Source: Oscillospiraceae bacterium
Lineage (GTDB): Bacteria; Bacillota; Clostridia; Oscillospirales; Acutalibacteraceae
Assembly: GCA_015065785.1 (NCBI GenBank)
Contig: SVPR01000022.1
Span: 1 to 39,366 of the forward strand
Length of the DNA stretch: 39,366 nt
Reading direction: 5' to 3'
This document shows, piece after piece, positions 24,135 to 31,216 of the stretch (position 1 is the stretch's first letter; every line of letters begins with the position of its first letter). Below the pieces are notes generated by a model. It saw only the letters and a program-made list of their open reading frames with translations, had not been told where the DNA came from and did not search any database. The translations under genes were made by a program, and so were the position numbers.

Positions 24135-24135
24135 G
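24101..24135. terminator. Bidirectional terminator between the structured interval and the cohesin-like gene
   Basis: ACTCGAAAC (24107-24115) pairs with GTTTCGAGT (24121-24129), extended by an A run on the left and a T run on the right. It lies 3' of the minus-strand cohesin-like gene and also at the end of the structured plus-strand interval. Confidence 0.85.
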
Positions 24136-24161
24136 TTCTGCGCTAAATTAAACGACAAGAA

Positions 24162-25202
24162 TTAGTCTTCTTTTTTCTTTCTTGTCAATACAAATGTTGC
24201 AGCAGCTGCTACACAAACTGTAGCTGCAAGAGCAATACCTGCATCGCCTGTACCTTCAGAGCCTGTTGAAGAACCTGCTGAAGTTGTAGCGTTAGCAGCA
24301 TTTGTTGTTGCCTGAGCTGTTGTGTCATCATCTCCGCCACCGAAGAGACCTTCAAAGAAATCAATAATAGCATTAAGAATATCTTCTAATGAATCAAAGT
24401 CAAGACCTAAACCTTTAAGAATTTCGAGGAACGCATCACCAATACTGAATGCACCGTCAACAAGCTGTTCAATCATATCAGTGATTTCAGCATTACCGAT
24501 AAGGTTGAGGATTGCATCTGCATAATCTTCAAATGTAACACCGTTACCTGCAAGTAAATCTCTGATAATCTGAATAAGAGCATTTGTTGAACCAGCATCT
24601 GCAGGAGCATCTGTTGTTGACTCTGCATTTGGGTCTGTTGTTATAACTTCAGGAAGATTTAATGTAATAACCTGTGATTCTGCAAGAGTTGTTGTAATAA
24701 TCTCGTTAGAATCGTCACCATCTTCAGTAAGGAATTCATTAATGTAAAGGTTAACTGTTGTTGAAGGTTGAGTTGAATCAATGATTTGGAATGTTATGTA
24801 AACCAAATCTTTAGCGGCTTTCTTTGTAACACCACTTGTTGAAATGAAACCAAATGAATATTGATATTTATTTGACTTGAGTCCGTGTGCCCATTCACCA
24901 TTAAAGTTAGGAACAAAGTTGCCGTCAGCATCTTCTGCACCTACAGGACCAGCCTCAAGAACTTTAAGCTGTTCTGTGTCGAAATCAACGAACATATTAA
25001 GACCAACAAGCTTTGTTATTGCAGGTGATTTAACCACCACTGTGAAAGTATCAGTTGTTACTGATGTTACAGTTAACGCTGCTTCGTCATAAGAGCCCTC
25101 AATTACTCTTGTAGCAAGGCCTGGTGTAGCTACAGCTAATGCAGTTGGCATTATGCCGGCAACGAGCATTACCGCAAGAAGGACTGCGAGAAATTTCTTC
25201 AT
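24162..25202 (-). CDS. Secreted, cell-surface cohesin-like domain protein
   Basis: A 346-residue exported protein. Signal peptide: MKKFLAVLLAVMLVAGIMP, cleaved probably after an Ala near residue 24. Residues about 40-180 are beta-rich and read like a cohesin or cohesin-like domain (LVGLNMFVDFDTEQLKVLEA, then KDLVYITFQII). A Thr/Ala/Asp linker and a helical low-complexity acidic region (near LEDILNAIIDFFEGLFGGGDDD) follow. The C-terminus has TGDAG, a hydrophobic span and RKKKED, a cell-wall or membrane anchor of the TGDxG type common in ruminococcal proteins rather than a classical LPXTG. It could bind dockerin-bearing partners or be a structural surface protein. It is monocistronic with its own promoter and terminator. 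Confidence 0.75.
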   Translation of the reverse strand: MKKFLAVLLAVMLVAGIMPTALAVATPGLATRVIEGSYDEAALTVTSVTTDTFTVVVKSPAITKLVGLNMFVDFDTEQLKVLEAGPVGAEDADGNFVPNFNGEWAHGLKSNKYQYSFGFISTSGVTKKAAKDLVYITFQIIDSTQPSTTVNLYINEFLTEDGDDSNEIITTTLAESQVITLNLPEVITTDPNAESTTDAPADAGSTNALIQIIRDLLAGNGVTFEDYADAILNLIGNAEITDMIEQLVDGAFSIGDAFLEILKGLGLDFDSLEDILNAIIDFFEGLFGGGDDDTTAQATTNAANATTSAGSSTGSEGTGDAGIALAATVCVAAAATFVLTRKKKED

Positions 25203-25288
25203 TCAAAATCTTCCTTTACATAATTCTTTAAAACACAAAAGTCTAAAAACCCAAAAGGGCATAGTTAGACACCTATAATTCTTGAATC

Positions 25289-25318
25289 ATTATATTACAT
25301 TTTGGTAGTGAATGTCAA
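25289..25318 (-). promoter_or_regulatory. Promoter of the cohesin-like gene
   Basis: Minus strand TTGACA (25313-25318), 18 bp, TATAAT (25289-25294). Predicted start near 25282, giving an 80-nt leader before the AAAGGAAG site and the ATG at 25202. Confidence 0.65.
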
Positions 25319-25459
25319 TAGAAATTTAGTGAAATAATTATTATTTTCAATTTGTTAAAATTTAAAAGAGGGGCTAAAAATCGCATAGATTGTGGTTTTT
25401 TTCGCAATTTCGTCACTTCATACAAAAAGTTGTGTATTTTTTCGTTACCCCGAAATCTC

Positions 25460-27763
25460 TTATTTTAACAATTTTTCAATATTTTTAAGTGAATCTACTG
25501 CTTTTTTGTCACCTTTGAAGGCTCTTAAATCACCTGTTACATAAGAAATCAAGCTTTCGTCTTTTGAATTTTCAACAGCAACTAAGCCAAAAACACCTAA
25601 AGAACAAGATTTTCTTAAATCGTCAGGCATCATTTTCACTGTTTTTCCGTTCACTGTGCGTTTTGTAAATTCACAAGCATTTTCACAACCCTTACAAGTA
25701 ACCTTACTTTCAAGGTAAGGTAAAACAATATTTTTCGCAGTAGGTGTTCGGGAGGTCAATGCACCTGTCGGACAAGTATTTACACACGCACCACAAGAAA
25801 CACAGTTGCTCTCTGCTAATGGTAAATCGAATGCACTCATCGGAATAGTCCCAAAGCCCCTGCCGAAAAGACCTAAGTTTTCAGTATGAGAAATCTCATT
25901 GCATACTCTTACACAAAGACCGCAAAGAATACATTTATTATTATCTCTTACAATAAACGGATGGCTTTTATCCTTTTTATATTGTCTTGTTTTACCGCTT
26001 ATGTTCATCTCCCAGCTGTCATACTCTCTCATAAGAGGAAGAAGCTGACAATCATAAACTGACGCGCAACCACATTCAAGACAACGGGAAGCCTCTTTCA
26101 TTGCCTCTGCTTTTGTGAATACAGAAGCGACTTCGTTGAAGTTATTTTTTCTTACATCCGGATTTTCTAATTTTACTGAGGCTCTGCTAATTTTTTCAGT
26201 ACCCTCTAATGTTTCAGGTGAAAAAGCTTTGTTTTCTGCGTACTTTGGCAACTCAGGGGTCAATTCAATACCATTTAAATAGCAATCAATACTTCTTGCG
26301 GCATTTTTACCGCCTGCAATTGCTCTTACTGCAATGTCAGGGCCTTTGTTTATAACATCACCTGCGGCGAAAACTCCGTCAATTGATGTTTTAAAAGAAT
26401 TTTCATCAACTGCAACAGTGCCTTTTTTTGTAAGCTCTAATTCTTTCACATCATCGCTTATAACCTGCTGACCGATTGCAGAAATAATAGTATCGCAATA
26501 AAGAATTTCGGTTTCGCCCTCAATTGCCTTAGGACTTCTTCTGCCACTACTGTCAGGCTCGCCTAATTCCATTTTCTGAAGCTTTATGCCTTTAACCTTG
26601 CCGTTTTCCACTTCAACATTAAGTGGTGCTACAAGGAATTTGAAGTTAACGCCCTCTTCTTTTGCATCTTTAATTTCGTCTTTTTCAGCAGGCATTTCGC
26701 TTTCAGTTCTCCGATAAATCAAAGTAACATTTTCTGCACCTGAACGAACAGCAGTTCTTACCGCGTCGATTGCTGTATTACCACCGCCCACAACTGCAAC
26801 GCTTTTGCCCAAATCAACATTTTCGCCGTTTGCAACCTTGTAGAGCAAATCTATACCGCCGATAACACCGTCAGCATCATCACCCTCACAACGAAGTGAG
26901 CTACTCTTCCATGCACCTGTTGCAATGAATACTGCATCATATTCTGCCTTCAGGCTATCAACAGTAAAATCTCTGCCTAATCTTTTATTATAGTAAAAGG
27001 TTGCACCCATTTTCTCAATATTTTCAATCTCTTTATCGAGGACATCTTTTGGTAATCTGTAAGCAGGAATACCAAAACGAAGCATTCCGCCCGCCTTTTC
27101 TTCTGCTTCAAAAACATCTACACAATATCCCTTTAAAAGTAAGAAATAAGCACAGGAAAGACCGGCAGGGCCACCACCGACAACTGCAACTTTTTTGCCG
27201 TTTTTGCTTTCACATTCAGGAATATAATCAGCATATTCATCACCTGCAAAGCGTTTGAGTGAGCAGATTGAAACTGCGCCCTCAAGGTGATTTCTTCTGC
27301 AAGCCTCTTCACAAGGATGTGGGCAGACTCTGCCTGTTGAGCGAGGAAGCGGATTGTCCTTTTTAATAATTTTAATTGCTTCCTCCGTTTCACCGTTTGC
27401 AATAAGACCAACATAGCCTTGAATATCCTGATGAGTAGGACACACCTTAAAGCAAGGGGCTTTACAGTCACCGCTATGGTCAGAAAGAATTAAAGAAAGT
27501 GAAACCTTTCTGCTTTTTTCCAAAGCAGGAGTACTTGTTGTTACCTTCATTCCCTCTGTTACAGTAGTTGAACACGCACGAAGCGGTTTGTTTATGCCCT
27601 CAACCATTACAAGACAAAGTCCGCAACCGCCGTAGCTTTCAATTTCTTTGTTGTGACATAAATGGGGTAAATTTATTCCGTTATCGAGAATATTATCTAA
27701 AAGAGTTTTTTCAGTATCTGCTTTACACTCTTTTTCGTTAATAAAAATATTAACAATACTCAT
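25460..27763 (-). CDS. FAD-dependent NAD(P)-linked oxidoreductase subunit with multiple Fe-S clusters
   Basis: A 767-residue modular electron-transfer protein. N-terminal [2Fe-2S] ferredoxin domain with Cys36, 47, 50 and 64. A GltD/NfnB-like Fe-S region follows with Cys100, 104, 108, 147, 151, 155 and 167. The FAD site VVGGGPAG is at 194-201, the second (NAD(P)) nucleotide site VVGGGNTA at 324-331, and the FAD-closing AAGD at 466-469. A Cys561/564/566/572 group and two ferredoxin-type [4Fe-4S] sets (Cys611/614/617/621 and 654/657/660/664) come next, then a last C-x2-C-x3-C set with a fourth Cys (690/693/697/720). Its ATG overlaps the nuoF-like stop (ATGA), so this is one operon with the two following entries. 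There is no H-cluster, so it is not a hydrogenase. A flavin-based electron-bifurcating NADH/ferredoxin/NAD(P) role is inferred. Confidence 0.82.
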   Translation of the reverse strand: MSIVNIFINEKECKADTEKTLLDNILDNGINLPHLCHNKEIESYGGCGLCLVMVEGINKPLRACSTTVTEGMKVTTSTPALEKSRKVSLSLILSDHSGDCKAPCFKVCPTHQDIQGYVGLIANGETEEAIKIIKKDNPLPRSTGRVCPHPCEEACRRNHLEGAVSICSLKRFAGDEYADYIPECESKNGKKVAVVGGGPAGLSCAYFLLLKGYCVDVFEAEEKAGGMLRFGIPAYRLPKDVLDKEIENIEKMGATFYYNKRLGRDFTVDSLKAEYDAVFIATGAWKSSSLRCEGDDADGVIGGIDLLYKVANGENVDLGKSVAVVGGGNTAIDAVRTAVRSGAENVTLIYRRTESEMPAEKDEIKDAKEEGVNFKFLVAPLNVEVENGKVKGIKLQKMELGEPDSSGRRSPKAIEGETEILYCDTIISAIGQQVISDDVKELELTKKGTVAVDENSFKTSIDGVFAAGDVINKGPDIAVRAIAGGKNAARSIDCYLNGIELTPELPKYAENKAFSPETLEGTEKISRASVKLENPDVRKNNFNEVASVFTKAEAMKEASRCLECGCASVYDCQLLPLMREYDSWEMNISGKTRQYKKDKSHPFIVRDNNKCILCGLCVRVCNEISHTENLGLFGRGFGTIPMSAFDLPLAESNCVSCGACVNTCPTGALTSRTPTAKNIVLPYLESKVTCKGCENACEFTKRTVNGKTVKMMPDDLRKSCSLGVFGLVAVENSKDESLISYVTGDLRAFKGDKKAVDSLKNIEKLLK

Positions 27764-29514
27764 TGCATTACCCCACTTTCTATTTTAATTGCACCGAATT
27801 TACAACCGGCGATACACTGACCGCAACGGATGCACAATTCTGCGTTAATCATAAACGGCTTTTTGATTTCACCGCTGATTGCATTGTTAGGACATTTTTT
27901 GCTACAAAGAGAGCAACCCTTACAAAGCTCTGCATCAATATTGTAGCTGATAAGAGCACTACATTTCTTTGCAGGACATTTTTTCTCGTTTATGTGAGCT
28001 GAATATTCATCCTTAAAATATTTAATAGTAGTAAGCACAGGGTTAGGTGCTGAGTTGCCAAGACCACAGAGAGTACCTACTTTAATACTCTCACCAAGCT
28101 CTGTTAAAGTGTCAATATCACTTTCTACGCCCTCGCCGTTTACTATTCTTTCTAAAATTTCGAGCATACGGGTAGTACCGATTCTGCAAGGCACACATTT
28201 ACCACAGCTTTCTTTACTTGTGAAATCCATAAAGAATTTTGCCATATCTACCATACAGGTATTTTCGTCCATAACGACCATACCACCAGAGCCCATAATA
28301 GCTCCTGTTTTTGCTATGCTTTCATAGTCAATTGGTGTATCAAGCATATCTTTGGGAATACAACCGCCAGAAGGTCCGCCCATCTGAACTGCTTTTACAT
28401 CAGCGTCATTTATAATACCGCCACAAATGTCAAAAACAATTTTTTCAATTGTAATTCCCATTGGTACTTCAACAAGACCGCCACGCTTAACTCTGCCAGC
28501 TAAAGCAAATACCTTTGTACCCTTGCTGTTTTCAGTACCCATAGCGGAAAATGCACTACCGCCATTCTCAATAATCCACGAAACATTGGCAAAGGTTTCA
28601 ACATTGTTAATGTTAGTTGGTTGCTTTCTGAAGCCCTTTTGTGCAGGGAATGGTGGCTTTGTAACGGGCATACCTCTGTTACCGCCGAGAGATGCTAAAA
28701 GTGCAGTTTCTTCACCGCAAACGAATGCACCTGCACCCATCATAATTGAAAAATCAAAGCTGAAGCCACTATTTAAAATATTTTCACCTAAAAGTTTCTT
28801 TTCTCTTAATTCGTTAATTGCTAACTGAAGGCGTTTAACTGCAAGAGGATATTCAGCACGGACATAGATAATACCCTGTGACGCACCAATTGCAATACCT
28901 GCAATCATCATACCCTCAAGCACTCTGTGCGGGTCTCCCTCTAAAACGGCTCTGTCCATAAATGCACCCGGGTCGCCCTCGTCTGCATTACAAACTACAT
29001 ATTTTTCATCTGAAACTGAATTTTTTGCAGATTGCCACTTAAAATGAGTCGGGAAGCCTGCACCACCTCTGCCACGAAGCCCTGAAATTTTAATTTCTTC
29101 GATTATTTTGTCAGAGCCCATATTGAGTGCCTTTTTAAATGCATTGTAGCCACCCGCAGAGATATAAGACTCTATGCTTTCAGGGTTAACCTTACCGCAA
29201 CCTGAAAGAACAATTCTCTTTTGGCTATTTAAAAAATTAAGCTCTTCTTGAGTAAATTTATTTTCTTCAGGTAATTCGCCCTTTAAAACACATTCTGCAA
29301 GGTGTTTACCACTTTCTTTATTAAGTCTGCCGTAAAGTGTACTGTTGCCGTCATCGTCAATAATCTCTACAATAGGCTCATTGAAGCAAAGACCGTTACA
29401 GCCAACCTTTTCAACAGAATATTCTGTATTTTCTAATACTTCATTAAGTCCCTCTAAAACAGAGTCAGCGCCCGATGCGATACCGCACGAGCCAAAACCG
29501 AGTAAAAATCTCAT
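27760..29514 (-). CDS. NuoF/HydB-like NADH dehydrogenase flavoprotein subunit
   Basis: A 584-residue FMN- and NADH-binding subunit. The N-terminal thioredoxin-like extension has Cys10, 39 and 43; one of the usual four cluster ligands is not visible. The FMN/NADH core has ISGLRGRGGAGFPTHFKW and NADEGDPGAFMDR. The N3-type cluster is SCGKCVPCRIGT with TLCGLG, and the C-terminus carries two [4Fe-4S] ferredoxin motifs (CKGCSLCSKKC and CIRCGQCIAGC). It has the layout of HydB/HndC-type bifurcating enzymes rather than respiratory NuoF. It overlaps both neighbours by 4 bases (ATGA), so the three subunits are translationally coupled. Confidence 0.92.
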   Translation of the reverse strand: MRFLLGFGSCGIASGADSVLEGLNEVLENTEYSVEKVGCNGLCFNEPIVEIIDDDGNSTLYGRLNKESGKHLAECVLKGELPEENKFTQEELNFLNSQKRIVLSGCGKVNPESIESYISAGGYNAFKKALNMGSDKIIEEIKISGLRGRGGAGFPTHFKWQSAKNSVSDEKYVVCNADEGDPGAFMDRAVLEGDPHRVLEGMMIAGIAIGASQGIIYVRAEYPLAVKRLQLAINELREKKLLGENILNSGFSFDFSIMMGAGAFVCGEETALLASLGGNRGMPVTKPPFPAQKGFRKQPTNINNVETFANVSWIIENGGSAFSAMGTENSKGTKVFALAGRVKRGGLVEVPMGITIEKIVFDICGGIINDADVKAVQMGGPSGGCIPKDMLDTPIDYESIAKTGAIMGSGGMVVMDENTCMVDMAKFFMDFTSKESCGKCVPCRIGTTRMLEILERIVNGEGVESDIDTLTELGESIKVGTLCGLGNSAPNPVLTTIKYFKDEYSAHINEKKCPAKKCSALISYNIDAELCKGCSLCSKKCPNNAISGEIKKPFMINAELCIRCGQCIAGCKFGAIKIESGVMQ

Positions 29515-29990
29515 TTTGTTGCCTCCTCTTTTCTGATAGAATCTAAAATTTCTACAACCTTTTCGCTTGTTAATTTTCCGTATGCTGTATCATTTATCAT
29601 CATAGCAGGTGAAATGCTGCAGCAACCAAGACACGCAACCTCTTCCCAGGAGAAAAGCCCATCTTCTGTAACATCGCCTGCTTCAATATTCAAAGCTCTT
29701 CTTATTGTGTCGGCAACTCTTTCGCCACCGTTAACATGACACGCAGTACCCATACAAACCATTATTCTGTATTTGCCTATAGGCTTAAGACGGAAGCCTG
29801 CATAAAATGAAGCAACGCCTAAAATTTTGCTACTGCTTATACCGGTTAATTCAGTAATGCATTTTACTGCATCCTCTGAAATATATCCTACTAAATTCTG
29901 AACATTCTGAAGTATTGCAATAAGGCTTTCTTCAGGATTATTGAATTCAGAAATAATATTTTTAATTTCTGTCTTTAATTCACAAGACAT
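29511..29990 (-). CDS. NuoE/HydC-like thioredoxin-fold [2Fe-2S] subunit
   Basis: A 159-residue subunit that carries the [2Fe-2S] cluster accepting electrons next to the flavin subunit. Ligands are seen in VCMGTACHVNG and in ACLGCCSISPAM. The helical N-terminus (EIKNIISEFNNPEESLIAILQNVQNLVGYI) is typical of NuoE. The start is placed at 29990 because GGGAG lies 8 bp upstream; longer in-frame options up to 30008 have no suitable spacing. First gene of the operon, with a promoter at 30025-30053. Confidence 0.92.
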   Translation of the reverse strand: MSCELKTEIKNIISEFNNPEESLIAILQNVQNLVGYISEDAVKCITELTGISSSKILGVASFYAGFRLKPIGKYRIMVCMGTACHVNGGERVADTIRRALNIEAGDVTEDGLFSWEEVACLGCCSISPAMMINDTAYGKLTSEKVVEILDSIRKEEATK

Positions 29991-30024
29991 TTTCATTACT
30001 CCCATCAAAATAAAGGTAACTTAT

Positions 30025-30053
30025 ATTTTACTACAATCTTTTTTGATTTTCAA
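30025..30053 (-). promoter_or_regulatory. Promoter of the NuoE/NuoF/FAD operon
   Basis: Minus strand TTGAAA (30048-30053), 17 bp, TAAAAT (30025-30030). Predicted start near 30018. Confidence 0.55.
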
Positions 30054-30125
30054 CAAAAGATTAAAATTTATAAATACTATTTACTTTTTATTTAATAGTG
30101 GGTAAAATAAGATTTGGTGATTAAA

Positions 30126-30770
30126 ATGAAAGAATATGAATATTACATTTTTGATTTTGATGGTACCCTGGTTGACTCAAGCGAGGGAATTTATAATTCG
30201 ATAATTTATGCGTTAAAGGAATTCGGCATTGAAGAAAATGACAGAGAAAAGCTTCGTTATTTTATAGGCCCACCGCTTTTTCATTCATTCAAGCATATTT
30301 ATGGTGTGAATGATGAAGACTCAAACTGGCTTGTGGCAAAATACAGAGAGCGTTATAAATTAAAGGGTTGCGAAGAATCAATTGTTTATGACGGTGTACC
30401 TGATATGCTTAAAGCATTGAAAGAAAAAGACAAAAAAATTGCTATTGCTTCATCAAAACCAAAGCCATTTGTCGATGAAATTTCAAAACATTTAGGAATT
30501 TTTGCTTATTACGATTATGTTTCTGCCGAAAGCTTTGATAAAACACATTCTAGTAAAGAAGATTTAATAAACAATGTGCTTGAGCATTTCGGTAATCCAC
30601 CGAAAGAACAATGCCTTATGATTGGCGACAGGTTTTATGACATTGATGGTGCTAAAGCAACTGGACTTGACTCCGCCGGCGCACTTTTCGGCTTGGGCGA
30701 GGTTGAAGAATTAACTGAAGCGGGAGCGACATATTTGCTTAATAAACCTGGTGACTTATTAGAATTTTAA
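30126..30770 (+). CDS. HAD-family phosphatase (phosphoglycolate-phosphatase-like)
   Basis: A 214-residue HAD hydrolase with motif I DFDGTLVDSS (nucleophile Asp near residue 10), motif II IASSKP, motif III Lys in KPKPFVDEI, and motif IV MIGDRFYDIDGA. A helical cap lies between motifs I and II, as in the Gph/PGP class I group. Substrate cannot be told. The start 30126 has GGTGA 5 bp upstream. The gene ends near element F, whose hairpin can terminate it. Confidence 0.9.
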   Translation: MKEYEYYIFDFDGTLVDSSEGIYNSIIYALKEFGIEENDREKLRYFIGPPLFHSFKHIYGVNDEDSNWLVAKYRERYKLKGCEESIVYDGVPDMLKALKEKDKKIAIASSKPKPFVDEISKHLGIFAYYDYVSAESFDKTHSSKEDLINNVLEHFGNPPKEQCLMIGDRFYDIDGAKATGLDSAGALFGLGEVEELTEAGATYLLNKPGDLLEF

Positions 30771-30800
30771 GAAACACTTTAATTTGGAATGGCAAGAAAA

Positions 30801-31056
30801 GCAATGCAGAATGCAGAGTGCAGAGTGCAGAATTTCGGAAGTCCTACGGACTTGATTATAATTGAATATGGATAAAAAAGACTACATTCTCTCATTTAAA
30901 GTTAATCTTAAATGAAAGAATGTAGTTATTTTTATAATATTATAATAGCAACGCAGTTCCGAAATTCTGCACTCTGCACTCTGCATTCTGCATTCAATAT
31001 AATCAAACGCGAAGCATTCAACTAATTCCGAATTACGAATTACGCATTCCGAATTA
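30801..31056. repeat. Heptamer fold-back element F (perfectly mirrored arms)
   Basis: Left arm 30803-30840 and right arm 30957-30994 are exact reverse complements over 38 bases. In order they carry GCAGAAT, GCAGAGT, GCAGAGT, GCAGAAT and a TTTCGGAA linker. Between them lie the mini-hairpin AGTCCTACGGACT, the central hairpin 30881-30926 and a GCAACGCAG linker. To the right are AATTCCG, AATTACG, AATTACG, CATTCCG units (about 31024-31055), which run into the stop codon of the Cys-rich Feo gene. No gene lies between 30771 and 31053. Confidence 0.9.
30881..30926. terminator. Bidirectional terminator hairpin of element F
   Basis: A 19-position stem from ACTACATTCTCTCATTTAA to its near-complement at 30908-30926, with one non-Watson-Crick position, followed by TATTTTTAT; AAAAAAG precedes it. 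The sequence differs from the other copies (ACATTCTCTC in place of TTCTATC) but pairing is kept. Confidence 0.7.
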
Positions 31057-31200
31057 ATCTCTACCGCAGTTCTTCGAATTGCAAGTTTTAGCGTGCGGGC
31101 AACCAATGCATTTTTCACCGCGTTTTTTGGCTTTTATCACATAGCCAAGTGCCGCACCTAATATCAATACAAGAACTGCTATAATGATAAAGTTTTCCAT
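31054..31200 (-). CDS. FeoB-associated Cys-rich membrane protein
   Basis: A 48-residue protein: one N-terminal membrane helix (MENFIIIAVLVLILGAALGYV), then a basic stretch and a Cys-rich tail (EKCIGCPHAKTCNSKNCGRD; four Cys). Short proteins of this type commonly follow feoB in Clostridia and may be the FeoC-like or metal-relay partner of the transporter. It begins 16 bp after the feoB stop. It is too short for the usual ORF cutoffs. Its stop codon touches the last heptamer of element F. Confidence 0.85.
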   Translation of the reverse strand: MENFIIIAVLVLILGAALGYVIKAKKRGEKCIGCPHAKTCNSKNCGRD

Positions 31201-31216
31201 ATTTTACTCCCGTAAA

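Noticed and set aside
28427..28828. 133-residue plus-strand frame within the NuoF-like gene
   Set aside because: Antisense shadow of a strongly conserved gene with all its motifs.
30882..31118. 78-residue minus-strand reading frame
   Set aside because: It is translated mostly from heptamer element F and overlaps the better-supported 48-residue Cys-rich Feo protein in another frame.
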